From assembly GCA_027604505.1 (NCBI GenBank), contig JADIIX010000029.1:62001-126000 (forward strand): a DNA stretch of 64,000 nt, read 5' to 3'. Positions 1-12,395 of the stretch are shown in pieces. The notes beneath the pieces were generated by a model. That model ran no database searches. It was not told the DNA's origin and worked only from the letters and a program-made list of their open reading frames with translations. The DNA is from Gonapodya sp. JEL0774. Taxonomy: Eukaryota; Monoblepharomycota; Monoblepharidomycetes; Monoblepharidales; Gonapodyaceae. Numbering within the stretch: the first letter of the stretch is position 1; each line of letters opens with the position of its first letter. The position numbers and the translations under genes are program-made.

Positions 1-3000
1 CCTTCTCGTCTGGAGATTCAGCTTGGATAGCAAAATGGGGGGCTATGGGCGTCGGCACGGTGTGGCATACCGCCAGGCAAGTCAAAAAGTGGCCCAGCAG
101 CGACGAATTGGGTTCGCTGGGGTCACTGTCACTCTCAGTCACACCGCTGTTGTTCGATTTCGAAAGCGGATCCGCATCTGCCAGGATCGTCTCCGACTTC
201 TCCCCCCGGCTCTCCCTAATTCCCCCCTGCACCACATCTAAATGTGGTCCCTCGGGGACCCCAGCCCTCATTCCCGCCCCACCCTGATCGCTGCCCAAAC
301 CACGCCTTCTCCTCGACAGCGTCCTCTCCAAGTTCCCTCCCAACTTCTCGTCCTCTGCGTGCATCAAGACCCCCCCTATCGAACACGACCGGAACTCCAT
401 CTTGTTCTGGGTTAAGGTACCCGTCTTATCGGACAAGACCACCTCGATCTGTCCCATATCGTCCATGACGTTCCAGTTGCGCGGGCGCGCACGCACTCCG
501 GTGCCGTCCACGCCGGGAAGACTTGTGTCGAGCATGTCGTCGTCTTCGGCGATGAAGTAGACTTGAAAGGCACGGGCGATTTCGATGGTGGTGTACAGAC
601 TGCGTCGGGGGACGAGGGACGGAGATTTCGGGTGCCGTCACCAGTTCGAGTGGTAAGAGTGGTGATTGGTCAGGATGACAAACAAACAAGGGAACTAAAA
701 GGGCTCCCACAGTGCCAGTCGCTCCATGCACTCAACTCCAGCTTTGCATTCCCACCCCGTCGTACCGCACTTCTCACCGAACCTCCGCCTCTCCACGCCT
801 CGATACAACCACCTTCGGTAGAACACTCCAGACGCACCTTATCGGAATAATTGTCTGAATGACAATCATACTCGTCCAAAACGTGATGAAGAAGCCGGCG
901 ATGTTGTTGTCGTGGTTTCCCTTTGCGAACAAAGGTGCCGGGTTCTCCTTACTGTAGGTCGCAAAGACGGCCACGTAGCGGGCAGAGGTGGCCATGGCCA
1001 TCAAGATCATGAGGACGAAGTTGAGAGTGACCTTTGGGTGGGAGGGAGGGAGGGGAGGGGCGGGGGAGGTTGAGTACCCCATGCTGTTATCTCCACACCC
1101 TCATCTGCCCTACGCCTTGCCCCAGTCTCCCCCAACCCACCATCACATTCATGACCCTCTCCGCCCTACTCTGCTTCCCCTTCACCTGCCCCCCGTTCCT
1201 GACCACCCTCGTATCGTGTCCCGTGTACACCACGATGCCCACGACCCACCCCGTGTTGCGTACCACTGCGCCCCGGAGCAGGAGGTTGGACAGGTCGAGG
1301 GGGAAGACGAGTGGGGGTGGAGGGGGAGTGGGAAGAGGAAGGGTGAGCGTCGCGGGGAGCGGGGTGGGGCGGGTGAGCGTCCCGGGGCGAGGGGCGAGCG
1401 AGGTGCGGCGGGTTGCGGGGACTAGAGATGATGGTGATGGCGAAGTGCCTGTTCCGCCACCGGTACCCAGGCCAGCTCCTGCACCTGCACCTCCACCTGC
1501 ACCGACTGTGGGGACCACCCTGCTCCCCCTCCTCCTCCACATCCCCCCTCCATTGTCCCTCTCCCGAGCTTCTTTCTCCACCTTCTCGCGCACCTCCCCG
1601 TCCACTACCACCAGCCTCCCCTGGAACTTGACCAGACTCGCGCTCGGCGGCTCTGCGTCCACGGCCATCCAAGTGGTCGCAAGACGGGCGAGCGCGCGGT
1701 GGAGGGCAGGGTCCCGGGTCGGATCTGTCGACGGGAAGCCTTCCGCGCCCGGGTCCGGGTCTGCGACTTTGGCGAGGTCGTCTCCTCGGAAACCGTAATC
1801 GTCAGGGGTCTCCGCGGCGGCGGCATCTCCACTCAGATACCCGTCGTCCCAGCCCACACACCAGCGACTCTTGAGGTTGGTCTCCCCGTCCAGACTCTTT
1901 GTCTCGAGGCGACACACCCCGGCTTTTTCTGAGCTGGCGAGCGGGACGATGTCGGCGGGCACGGCGTCGTCAGAACGGAGGAGGACCAGATCGCCGGGGA
2001 GGAGGGAATGCCATGGGACAAGGGGAAAGTGCGGGGTCGTCGGGGATGGTGGTGACGGAAGGTGTTGTTTTTGGGGGGACTGCGGGGACAGAGGGGTGTT
2101 GGAGGAGGCGGAGTATGTGGACGCGCGAGCCGTGGGGGACGGTGGAGGGTGGGACGAGGCGGAGGTGCTGGTGCCGGTTGTGGTGGGTTTCACCGGGGTG
2201 CCGTACCGGAGCAGTTTGTCCAGCCACCTTCCACCTTTGGCAACCCCACTGAGTCCAGCCGCCTCGTTGACATTTCGCCAGTCCTTGCCGAGGACGACCT
2301 TGAAGACGGTCTTGTCGTTGACCTCTCGGTCGTTCTGGTGCCTTCGCATGTCCTCGACGGCCTCCTTGAAGGCTGACACGAAGAGGACAAAGGCGATGCC
2401 GACGAGTTGGCCGACAGGGCTGGCGACTTCGAAGATGGGAAGGAACTGGGAGATAACCATGACTACGAAGTAGACGTTGGCGAGACGGTGGAACTGCCAC
2501 CTGGATGGGATGGCGGGTGGTGCGAGAGGATGTAGCAGGGTTAGAACGAGCGTATGACATACAGGGTGCGTGCAGATCGATTGGCGAAACAATAAGAAAA
2601 GGGGCATGGCGATCTATAAAACCACATCCGGACCGATCTCATGCCGACTTGTCACACATCTCTGCCCGTCGGCCCTGACACGCGTTGCAGTCAGGTCCAG
2701 GTGGCACAATCCAAACCAACTCACCATAGATTCTTTGGCAGAAAAGTGAGCGGAGTGTACTTGTAGGTTCTCACACGGTTGTCTGGGAAGGGTTGCTGGT
2801 GGAGGTATGGTGGAAGTGATGGTAATCTAGAGAGAGCGGACGATGAGACGGCCGTGAGCGCAGTGTGGGAGCGTTCCTTTGCAGGGGACGGAGGGGAGGG
2901 AGGGGAAGATGGGTGCGATTGAGAAGAAGCAGGGAAAGTGGGAGAAGTTGGGTTTGAGGCTGAGCCGTTGAGAAATGCGATTGAGCGGGCGTTGTGGATT

Positions 3001-3740
3001 GCTGCATCGTGGTTGGGTTGTTGGTGGTGGGGAGAGAACGAGGTTGTGGAGGGCGAGAGAGTCTGCGAGAGTCTTGACAGAGTGAGCGAGAGTCTTGAAG
3101 GGCGGGGTGCGTCAGAACCAGGGAGGGAGGGGAAGAGCGAGTGTGAAGCGTGCAGTTGCGGCGGGACGTTGAGGAACACCCGTCTGTGCGGCGATGCGGC
3201 TGCGGCGGCCGCTGAGGCGTCTGCAGCGTTTCTGAGAGACGCTGCGGTGGATCTGCGGCGGGGGAGCGAGTGTGTTGTTGCTTGTATGTTGAGGTTCGAG
3301 GGTGCTTTGAGGTGCGCGTTGGAATGCGAGGTGGACGGGTGCGCGTGCAGGGCAGCAGAAGACGCAGCAGTGGCCGAGTGCAGCACGGACACGGGGTGTG
3401 CTGCATGCGTTGTAGATGGATGGTTGTCCAGTGCGCCCGCGTGCTGTCCCTGCATTGCGGTGTGGTGAAGGCCGTGTCCGCTTCCCATACTTCCCATAGT
3501 CCCAACAGCACCACCCACACCAACACCGACACCACCCGCCTGCTGCGCATGTGAGTGCGAGTGCGCTCTCGCTCCCTCTGCGATGGTCACATGCAGCGGC
3601 GACAGCGGGGATGATCCAACCCCGATGCCTGCTCCACTCCCGGCAAAGACCCCGGCCCCATGCAGCGCCGAATCCCCACCCGGTGCTGCTGCTGTCGTCG
3701 ATGTTGCTGATGCCGTGTCCCCGCTCCCGTTGCTAGCCAT
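1..3740 (-). CDS. P4-type ATPase (phospholipid flippase), C-terminus cut by window start
   Basis: P4-ATPases flip phospholipids to the cytosolic leaflet of Golgi, endosome or plasma membranes, usually with a CDC50 partner. The start is the ATG at 3738-3740. About 320 residues of Ser/Ala/His/Gly-rich sequence come first, containing a short RRVFLNVP patch typical of the family start, then NRVRTYKYTPLTFLPKNL. An intron (2501-2724) leads to QFHRLANVYF and the first membrane pair. The actuator region has LLPGDLVLL and the diagnostic DGETNLKSR; LLRGAVVRNTGW follows near 1290. After an intron ending near 1032 come membrane segments 3-4. The phosphorylation motif DKTGTLTQNK is near 410-440 and QAESPDE ends at the window edge, so most of the ATP-binding domain and later helices lie outside. 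Low-complexity inserts interrupt the actuator domain. Family certain; class (Drs2, Dnf or ATP10 type) not decided. Confidence 0.93.
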
Positions 3741-5850
3741 CTCCGGTGCTGGAAGTGTTGGCGGTCGGCTTTTCTCCCGTCGTCACTCTCGGGCCTCCCC
3801 GAGCTCGACCCCCCATCCACAATCTCACTGATCAGAAATATTTTCAAGTCTTGAACTTGAACTGTCTAGTAATAGTAAAGAACAACTTGTACTTCTTTGT
3901 TTACAATTTTCTTGTATTTCCTTTTCCCTCTTCATTTGCTGAGTTTACGTGTTGTATCACCACACAGAACATCGCACCATTATCCCCCACTCTTCCACCA
4001 ACTCGCAAGTAATTTCTTCACTTTGCTATTTCTCTTTTTACGCCCCACCAATTTCGGCGCAATGCGGTCCCGTACTGGTCCCATGCAGCATTGGCCAGGC
4101 AGGATGCGAACCTGTTCCCAACGCTGAGCTTCGAGGGCCGAGGGCGGGGGGGGAACAGCATCCAAAAAGGTCAGAATATAATGTAGCATGTTTGGGGTGC
4201 ATGGTAACACTGCTTTTGTTATGCAGTGCGCATTCTATCGACATGCATCTGACGGTTCTTTGCGAATGCCCCGGCAACCTTCGGCCAATCAGTCGTGGCG
4301 AGTTTGACAAGTATGGCCGTACAGGTGACAAGCATATCTCACTCCCTTCTGCCCCATTGGACGCATGGACAAAACCACTCCAACTTTTCAAGACGTGTTG
4401 CGCGCATTCCGTGCACTCAGCGGGAGTAAGCTCTCTTGTCAGAGTGTCCAGATTGCATGACCTGGTGGAGGGAGATGGGTGATGGGAAAGGAATATGGGA
4501 TGGACGGTGTGGCGTCGGTGATTTAAACACATCAATGGCCTGCGCCTCCTCCGGGTCATCTTCACAGACGTTTAAGCTCTCTATTATGTATGTAGCTCAT
4601 CACGTACATGAATAGAGCTAAATGCACCTCTTAACGACACATTAGCCCCATCCCCCCCCCCCCTACCCTGCCAGTGCTGTGCATTAGGTTGGGGGGCGCG
4701 GCCCCCACGATGAAATGGAAGCACGATGTGGCCACAATGCCTGTGCCGGTGCTTTGCGCTCGGAGAGGAGAGGAAAACGCCGACGTCATTAGTGTGTGGA
4801 TGATGATGAACAAATAAATATGCTGGTGAATAGGGCCGAATGAGATTTGCAGACACGGGGGGAAAGTTTGTGCAAAGTTTGTAACGAATGCCCGCACAGA
4901 CGGATGGTATAAAAGATCAACAGCACAAACACCAAGCACGCGCCACTTCAGATTCCAGGACGAAAACGGGCCTTGCCATTTTTTTTTTTTTTTTTTTTTT
5001 TCTTGAAAGCATTTGTGAGGTGAAATTCGTTCGAATTTGGGTGCGTGTCAACCTTGAATTCCCGATCATTCATCGCCACTCTCGGACTTGATAAATTCGT
5101 TCCACACTTCTTGCACACTCCAGACAAAGCTTCGCGACGGCCATCAGGGTTCACAAAAATCACTCTTTCTCGTACGATTGGATCCGCTCCGCAGGTTGAA
5201 TTCGCAAGAGAGTGAGTTTTGGTGGCAGTGCGGGCGACAGTGGTCGTGCCTCGGCTCACAGACCCGACGTCCTGGAAGGTCGAGAAAACAAACCCGCCGT
5301 GCAGGCGGATTTCTGCAGGTGGTCGGAGAGTGTGTTGTGGATCGAGAGGGAAGGGTTGGGGAGCAAAGGTTCGGGATTCATGTGGGTGGAAGGGAACAAA
5401 GGGCGGAGATGTGCTTGGTCGGATAGGGAAGGAATCACAGGGCACGAAGCACCTAAACAAACAAAACGAATGTGAATGGGACGGTCGAGGGGTTTGCCGT
5501 TCTGTCAGCCTGGCTGGGGGCCGAATCAACGTGTCTTCATCGTTCTCGTCTGGCAGAAGGTGGACGTCGTACAGATTGATTCTGTTGCTTTTTTTCAATT
5601 ATGTTTGCCTGTTTGCCCAAGACCCATAGTCAAATTTGTCACCTTCCTTGTACAGTCGCTCTCCTTTTGGAATTTTGGATGATTGTCCCAACGCACTCAC
5701 TCCCTCCACACCCTGTGTCGACTGATCAACACGCACATTGAACAATCCACATCGCATCCGAGAACCTCCACTGCTTCTGAACCTACAAATACCTTGTTGG
5801 TATCCTTTCTTCACACCATTCCCCCCCGTTGAATACCGCACGTCCGCCCA
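3741..5850. other. Intergenic region between divergent genes
   Basis: This 2.1 kb stretch separates the start of the flippase gene (leftward) from the start of the Sec7 gene (rightward), so it should hold both promoters. I see no convincing coding exon in it. It contains a long T tract (4979-5001) and a TATAAAA string near 4908, too far from the Sec7 start to assign. Several open frames are present but lack a usable ATG or recognisable protein. Confidence 0.5.
4979..5001. repeat. Homopolymer T tract of 23 bases
   Basis: An uninterrupted run of T lies between the two divergent genes. It may be a nucleosome-excluding poly(dA:dT) promoter element, or the A tail of an old retrotransposed copy on the minus strand. 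I see no matching element body next to it. Confidence 0.9.
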
Positions 5851-8800
5851 ATGCTTCCCTCGCTCATTTCACCTCCCGCTCTCGTCTCCGAAAACGAACG
5901 CGGAGGTGCCGGAGGCACAAGTGGAGCAGCTAGCGTCGTGCATAAGTCCATGGTCCGCCGCGTTAACGGTCTGCAACAACAGGACCACATCATCCACCCC
6001 CCTCGGAGCTCCAGTAGGGAAGGATGGCTTACCGGGACCTCCCCCCATCGTGGACCGGCAACAACAACGCCGATACAGTTGGGACTCGGCGCATCGCAGT
6101 CTTCGGCACCGCATCACGGAATGCAGTCCTTTCAACAGTATAAATCGGGGTATGCCGCCAGTGGAGCCGGCCAACAACTCCCAGTGGTGCCACATTTCAA
6201 TGCGCTAGGCCAGCATTCGCCATCGACATTTACAGCTATGAATCCCACGTCGTCTGGCCAGCAAGTTGCGATGGGTACCCGTACTATGAATCCGCCACCC
6301 CCTGCTCAACACCCCTCTTTGCCCCCAACCGGCATACATCATGTCGGGCACTCCCCACGGCCCCCGCAATTCACAAATCGTCTGCTCGACCAGAGCTCCC
6401 TGCCATCTGATATCCACCCATGGCACGACTCAACGGCTCCGTCCCCCCGGTCCATCCCGCTTTCCGCCACCGGAACGCCTTCATCGTCAGCCGGGCCGCC
6501 GGTATCCGCTTCTCCCCAAGAGCCTCGCAAGTCCATGTCATCGACTTACCTCACCACCGCGACTTCCTCGTCCGCGAACTCACTCTCCTTGTCCGCCTCC
6601 ACGTCGTCCCTCGGTGCGTCCACGGACCCGTATTCGGACAACCACGACGACGATCGCGCACTCCCGTACACTGTTGCAGATCGCATTCCTTTCAGCACGC
6701 TCTCGTTCGAAGACGATCCGGATGTGGAGCCTGACCAGAAGCTCCATACGGTGACCGATCCAGAACTCAGAGTTTATGACACCACAGCCGGCCGTGGTGA
6801 CACGAAACCGAACTCGGACAAGATTTCCGAACTCAATTTGAATGTAGAACTCCACTTTCAACGAAGCGGGCCTGCTGCGGAGGAAGCAGACGATGCTTTT
6901 GGGGAGGATGCTCTGGTGGTATTGGAGGAAGTTTCGGCGATTGATGCTGTGGAGGAGGTCGTAGGGGTGGATGGTGATAACCAAGGAGATGATGAATGGA
7001 ACATTGACGAAGGGATACACCACCAAACGGGGGCCAACACATCGACTCCTTATGTTTCCAACATTCCGCCTTCATCTTCCAGTGGCTCTTTCACGGCGTG
7101 GACTCAATCTTGGCCTTCTGTCTCCGACAACCACTACCCCCTGGTCACAACCACCCGCCCTCTCTCTGATGGCATTGCCAACCCGTCCAGCCAGACACGT
7201 TGGCGCCGGAAAACCGACGAAGTGACCACAACGACCCTGTCCAACAGAACCTCTCGCACGTTGGAGTCCGAGCAAATCCTCTCGCGGGTCTCGCGGGAGT
7301 CGGCGAACGTGGTGGTAGACGACGGTTTGAGCGAAGAGGAGCTTCGCAGTCTCGGACTGACGAGTGAGGAACTCGACAAGATGTTGGAGGAGATTCGAAA
7401 CAAAGTTGGAGAGCGAGATACAATGCGTGAAGCATCTCTTTCGTGAGCTCAACTATGCCCAATATGGCGTCTTCTTGAGTAAGTTTTGATTGCTGATATC
7501 TCAATGTTTTGCACTAGGGATGATCCAAAAGCCGGTTTCCTTCGCCGTCTGCTGTGCAGCTCTTTCGACTTTCGAGGACAAGGAGTGGACGATGCTCTCC
7601 GAACTTTCCTGCAGCATTTTGAACTCGCCAAGGAGAGCCAACAGATTGATCGGATGATCGATGCTTTCGCTGAGAGATATTGGAGGTGCAATGGAGGTGG
7701 CTGGTTGAGCAAGCGTGAGTGTTTTGAGACGATCCTTAGGGATGTCTACCTTCGAATTCTTTCTTTCTAAACACCATTCGATGCGTGTACAGACGAACCC
7801 CACGTACTCTCTGCATCACTGTTAATGCTCAACACAGACCTTTACTCACCTTACATTAGGAAAAAGATGACGAGGGAGGAATTCGTGGATAACACAAAAT
7901 TTGGCGACGGTAAAGATTTACCGAGCGAGTTGTTAGAGGTACGTGCTCATTCTTTGTACTATGTGATGTGGTTTGGCTTTTCTCTTTGCCAACCACTGCA
8001 CTCTGAGGTTGTGCTCTTACTTGTTTCACTTCACCCGGCCATAGATCCTCTATGAAAACATCAAATCACGACCTGTCCTTGCACTGAATACTCCCGCACA
8101 ATCCGTTTCCTCCAACATGCGCCAAGTCCCCAAATCGTCCATGTCCTCCTCGTCCTTCCCCAACTCCTCCTCATCCACATCACGTGCCACAACCCCACCA
8201 CCAAGTACTCAACACCCCCCACCGCCTCTGACGCCGCGGGCAGCATTCAAGGCTTTGGCGAACTTGGCTTGGAATCCGTCTACTGGGGCTTCAGGAGTTG
8301 GATTCGGTCGAGGGGACGATCTGGACGCCACACACGAAGCCGAAAGGCGAGCCGCGAGGGATGAGGTCGCGCGCGTGATGGATATGCGTGCCGTTTATGG
8401 TGTAGGAAAATGGGATGGAAGAAGTTCTCGTAGTGGCGACAGCCGCAGACATGCCAGGTCGCAGAGCGGGGCGAGCACCCGTAGTGGAGGAGGAACAACC
8501 ACTCCCAGGGGCAGCCGAGACAAGGACAGAGAACGACCGGGAACTGCAAGCGCCCAAGCAAGGGTGCGAAACTTGCAGATCTCAAGACATGCATCACTGC
8601 TCGGACCAAAACTTGTGAGCAGAGAATCACCTGGACAAAGCGGAGTTGTTACGGCGGTTGCAGGACAAATGTTAAGGTCCGCCACTGTCCCCGAAAGCGC
8701 GGTTGTAGTGGAAGGAGAAAGTCGACGAACGAGACCGAGGTCCATGGTTTTAGTGGGGCCCTCAGTGATGGACTCGGAAGGCTCTACAAGTGGTGGTCAA

Positions 8801-9634
8801 GCAATCGTCGGTCCCGTGCTTGCAGATGTTCAGTCTTCTACGCGGCGTAGCCCTACACACGCTAGATCTGCATCCGCTGTTGCAGGTGGATCTAGTGGCC
8901 GTCCATTCTCCATTGCGGGAGATTACGCTGTTGTAGGTCTTGGGAATGGACGGGAACTGGAAAACGATGACGACAGCACCAGGTTGCCGTGGTTCGATGC
9001 TACGGCGGAGGACATTGCTGCGAATGGCGCAACCCCTGTGGTCCGCCTTTCGTACACTGCCTTCGGTGCCCCTCAGATTGATACGGCCGATTCTGGGAAA
9101 GCCGCAATCCCGCCTCCCATGTCTGCCATCGCTACTCGACCCCCGTATTCGGAGCCAGCGAAGCTTGTTTTGGATCCTGTTGCTGCAACAATCACAGTAC
9201 ATCAGCCGCCGTTCCGGCAAGTGGGGCGAGAAATTCAGCTTTTCGCGGCAATGGCTCTTCGGCGGCCAGACGAACCTGGTGGTTGGCGTCTGTGTACGTC
9301 AACGGGGAAAGAGTTCCCTTTTGCTATGTTGGGAGGGGATCCCGAATGCGAACAATGGTGCGCAGCAGTGAATGCAGTGTGTGCCCACCGGACAGTTCGA
9401 GCCTGTAACATGGACTTCGCAGGAGCAATTGAAGCACGCGATAGAGAGGTCGAAAGGCTGGCGAGAGCGGTAAAGCTGGTGGAGCAAATTGGAACCACGA
9501 AACCATTGACGCAATGGGGGAAGAGGAGATGGAGAGAAGTGGTGCAAAAGGGTCTGGGGGAATGCTGGAGTGCCAAAGTAGGAGTCGAAAGGGCCGATGT
9601 ATGGTTGTGGTGGTTGGAAAGTACAAGGCAGTGA
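5851..9634 (+). CDS. Sec7-PH domain Arf guanine nucleotide exchange factor
   Basis: The Sec7 domain exchanges GDP for GTP on Arf GTPases, and Sec7-PH proteins of the Yel1/EFA6 type act at the plasma membrane. Four exons are read: 5851-7442, 7518-7714, 7793-7938 and 8045-9634, giving 1174 residues. The first ~530 residues are Ser/Pro-rich and disordered, ending in an acidic helical stretch. The Sec7 core follows: SSFDFRGQGVDDALRTFL, then LAKESQQIDRM with the catalytic glutamic finger (E codon 7633-7635), then MLNTDLYSPYIRKKMTREEF across exon 3, and ILYENIKS opening exon 4. A Ser/Arg-rich linker leads to a PH-like domain, roughly 9140-9420 (LVLDPVAATITVHQPPF to CEQWCAAVNAVCAHR). The exon 1/exon 2 junction is uncertain: another frame across 7430-7480 encodes a peptide that resembles the missing first Sec7 helices (see findings). 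Confidence 0.88.
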
Positions 9635-9999
9635 AGCAGGCGTGCTGGTTTTTGGATATCGGTTATTCGAGACCAAGTTAATACTGTACTAATAACGTCG
9701 TGTTTGACGAAAGATCATTTTATAAGTGAGAACAAACGGTGAAACCACTGATCGTGGAACATTTTTCAGTCTGCCTCAAACGGTTGCTTCATTTACGTCA
9801 TTCACGAACGAACGTTGTGGCCTGAACATGTTTGTTTCTGTCGCAAGCGGTGTGAGTCCGGTGCATACATACCACCTTAGGCGTAACATGAATATGTATT
9901 CCGGACTCACTACAAGCCAATATCAGCACACGAGTGATTACATTACGTTCATGGCTTGTTCCGGATTCGCAAAACAAATTCGAGAGATTTGTGTCTAAC
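9635..9999. other. Intergenic, convergent gene ends
   Basis: This is the 3' space between the Sec7 gene and the convergent CoA-transferase gene. No gene is visible. It is AT-richer than its flanks and should contain both polyadenylation regions. Confidence 0.5.
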
Positions 10000-12171
10000 T
10001 CAGGCATCCCAAACTTTTACCTTGAAGCGTTCAAATGCTGCCTTCTCCAGGTGCTCTCGATGGGAAGGGTGAGCAATTCCTATTAGCAAGCGCGCACGTT
10101 CCAAGTAATTCTTGCCAAAGAGATTGACCGCTCCGTGCTCCGTTACAACCCATCGGATGTCTGAGGCCGGCAAACACGAAATGTCGTGGAAGGCATGAGA
10201 GCAAAGGTGCAGCTGGTGCAAAGTTACCCACGATATCTTGTTGTGGTTACTCCTGCCCCTCTTTTGAGTACCGGCACTATACGGCTTTCACCACTCGAAG
10301 TCACAGAAGGTAAACAAATGATAGGCACCCCGCCTTCCGATTGCCCTGCACCCGAGATGAAGTCCACTTGTCCCCCGACTCCCGAAATCTGGGTTTCACC
10401 GATGGAATCTTCGAGGGGCAAACATATGTTGGAGAACATCGAGAGTCCCAACGCGTCATTCTCAACATCGTTCCGATCGACAACAGGAACTCTCACCTGC
10501 ACACACTTGACCAGTCAGATCCACCTCAATCGCAGAGTTTATTGCAGTGACTCGTGGATTTTGGCGAATGATTGAGGGATCATTGGCGATTGCGGCATCA
10601 AGAAATGCTACCGACTGATTGTTGTGGAGAAACTATGAACATCACTTACAGTCAGCAAAGTTTTGAAGACGGGAGCGACGTTTCGAATACAGTAATGCTA
10701 TGGTTTGGCTACTAGCACTCACTTTATAGAGCCGGTCTGTTCCTACCGCAAATGTGCTAGTGGTAACTCCCGGCATAATCTTCGATCAAAAAGTTGGGCT
10801 AAACTTGACCGTTGTACGCGGGGCATTTATTTTTCGACCGAACCTTCTTATGAACGTTCGTAATGACACCTTTCTCGATCAGTTCCACGCATCCGTCTTG
10901 CAACATCTCCGTGTGCATACCGAGATCCTTATGGTTAGAAAGGTTCGCCAAAACAGCCTCCGGCATCCCTTGTGCAGTAAAGTACATGAACCACTATTAA
11001 TTGATTGGTCACGCAATCAATTGGCTGGATTGTGTAACTCACCGCCAATGCCCACCTGCAGTGTCGCGCCATCGGGGATCAGACCAGCTATAATTGAGCC
11101 GATCTTTCTGTCAACATCCTTCATTCTGAGCAGGCGATAATGGAAAAGGTGAAACAGTCAACCTGCAAACAATCAGGCAAAAAATGAAATGCCACTGCAA
11201 CCTGATCTCACCGAGTCGGAGCTTGCGGTTTCCGTCGGTCGTGTTCTACTACGTAGTCTAATGCCTCCATATGAATAAAAGACATGCCGTTCGTGCGTAC
11301 TTGATCTGCGGCAAACACACGAATGGTTTTCAAATATATATGGCTAATATTGTAGGTACTTGACTGGGTCGACTCACGCTTGTTGATGACAGCAACCACA
11401 ATGGGAGCTTGTTCCACTGCTGCGTATGCAGCTGTCAGCTCATCACCCAGTGAGCAGTATCCGTGCTCATCCGGAGGCGACACGGTGACGAATGCCACGT
11501 CCGGCTTGAGTGGCCCTTCGCGGATAGCGCGTGGGACCTCGGACACAAAGATGGGGACTAGAATGGGAATTTCCAGTGGACAGCGCTAAGGAAGTTTTAA
11601 TCTTGCTCCTGGGAAAGGCTGCGTCGTCCGTACCGTAAGAGCTACGCCCTGAAGCGACCGCATCTCGCATTGTTCCTCCAACGAAAAGATTATTGACGAA
11701 AACTGCGTCTGTGAGTTATTTCATGCGGAATCGTGTTCGTGAGATCTTTCGGGTGTGATAGTGAGTCGCAAAAAATGCTTGCCTTGAAGCTATAGAGCAG
11801 GGAAGCCTGTTACCACGTGGATCTAATTGTGTTCTCATATTGGTACAATCACTCACAGACTCCTCGGCCGTGGGGTTGGGGGTCTGGAGACCGTAGTGAA
11901 TCACTTCCACCTTGGGACCTGCCAAGAGATCTTTCCGCCTAGCGAGAGCCTCAAGCAGTGGTATGGCCTCGCTCGCGAACGAATGAGCATAGACACGATG
12001 CCCAGGCTTCACACATTGGACTGCCTCGTCCAGGGATGAGCAAAGAGTAGGCGGGCCTTTTCGAATGAAAAGCTGCCGGCGCGATGCAGGAATTGAACGG
12101 GCACTCCGTAAAGTACGAAGAGAGCTCGAAACTCCAAAGAACCCATTGTTAAGAATACGGGATGGCATCAT
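10000..12171 (-). CDS. Acetyl-CoA hydrolase / CoA-transferase family (4-hydroxybutyrate or acetate:succinate type), mitochondrial
   Basis: The family moves CoA between acyl groups or hydrolyses acetyl-CoA. Fungal and protist members work in mitochondria or hydrogenosomes, for example making acetate with succinyl-CoA formation. The chosen ATG (12169-12171) begins a classic matrix presequence, MMPSRILNNGFF followed by Arg/Ser-rich sequence without acidic residues. Recognisable exons follow: VKPGHRVYAHSFASEAIPLL; NNLFVGGTMRDAVASGRSSY (near 11640-11690); PDVAFVTVSPPDEHGYCSLG; NGMSFIHMEALDYVVEHD; IAGLIPDGATLQVGIG; GMPEAVLANLSNHKDLGMHT; IMPGVTTSTFAVGTDRLY; GGQVDFISGAGQSEGGVPII; and WVVTEHGAVNLFGKNYLERA just before the stop at 10000. 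At least eight introns split it. One intron between 11706 and 11872 is long and may hide a small exon. Substrate cannot be told from sequence alone. Confidence 0.88.
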
Positions 12172-12395
12172 TTTGATTCCTGGTTTGTGTTTGGAACTGG
12201 TGGAAATCGGGCCGCTCATGATCACGTTTCCTTCCACCTATTGTTTCCATCCAATTTCTTTGGTATTACGATGGTGCGTACTACAAATTAGCTATTATTA
12301 AGTTAATATACATACTGCTGAGGAGAAGACGGAAACAGTGGTAAAATGAAAGTCTCAAATTCGCATAAAAAGTTGGGACGTGCCTAGCCCGTCAT

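Noticed and set aside
4090-4145. tRNA-like string on the minus strand (GGTTCGCATCCTG resembling a T-loop, CTCAGCG resembling a D-arm)
   Set aside because: No matching acceptor stem or anticodon arm at correct spacing could be drawn.
4905-4916. TATAAAA box upstream of the Sec7 gene
   Set aside because: It lies about 940 bp from the start codon with no evidence of a transcript start, so it cannot be assigned.
4948-5598. 216-codon minus-strand open frame with a CKKCG motif and a poly-Lys stretch
   Set aside because: It has no ATG start, reads straight through the poly-T tract as lysines, and shows no family resemblance.
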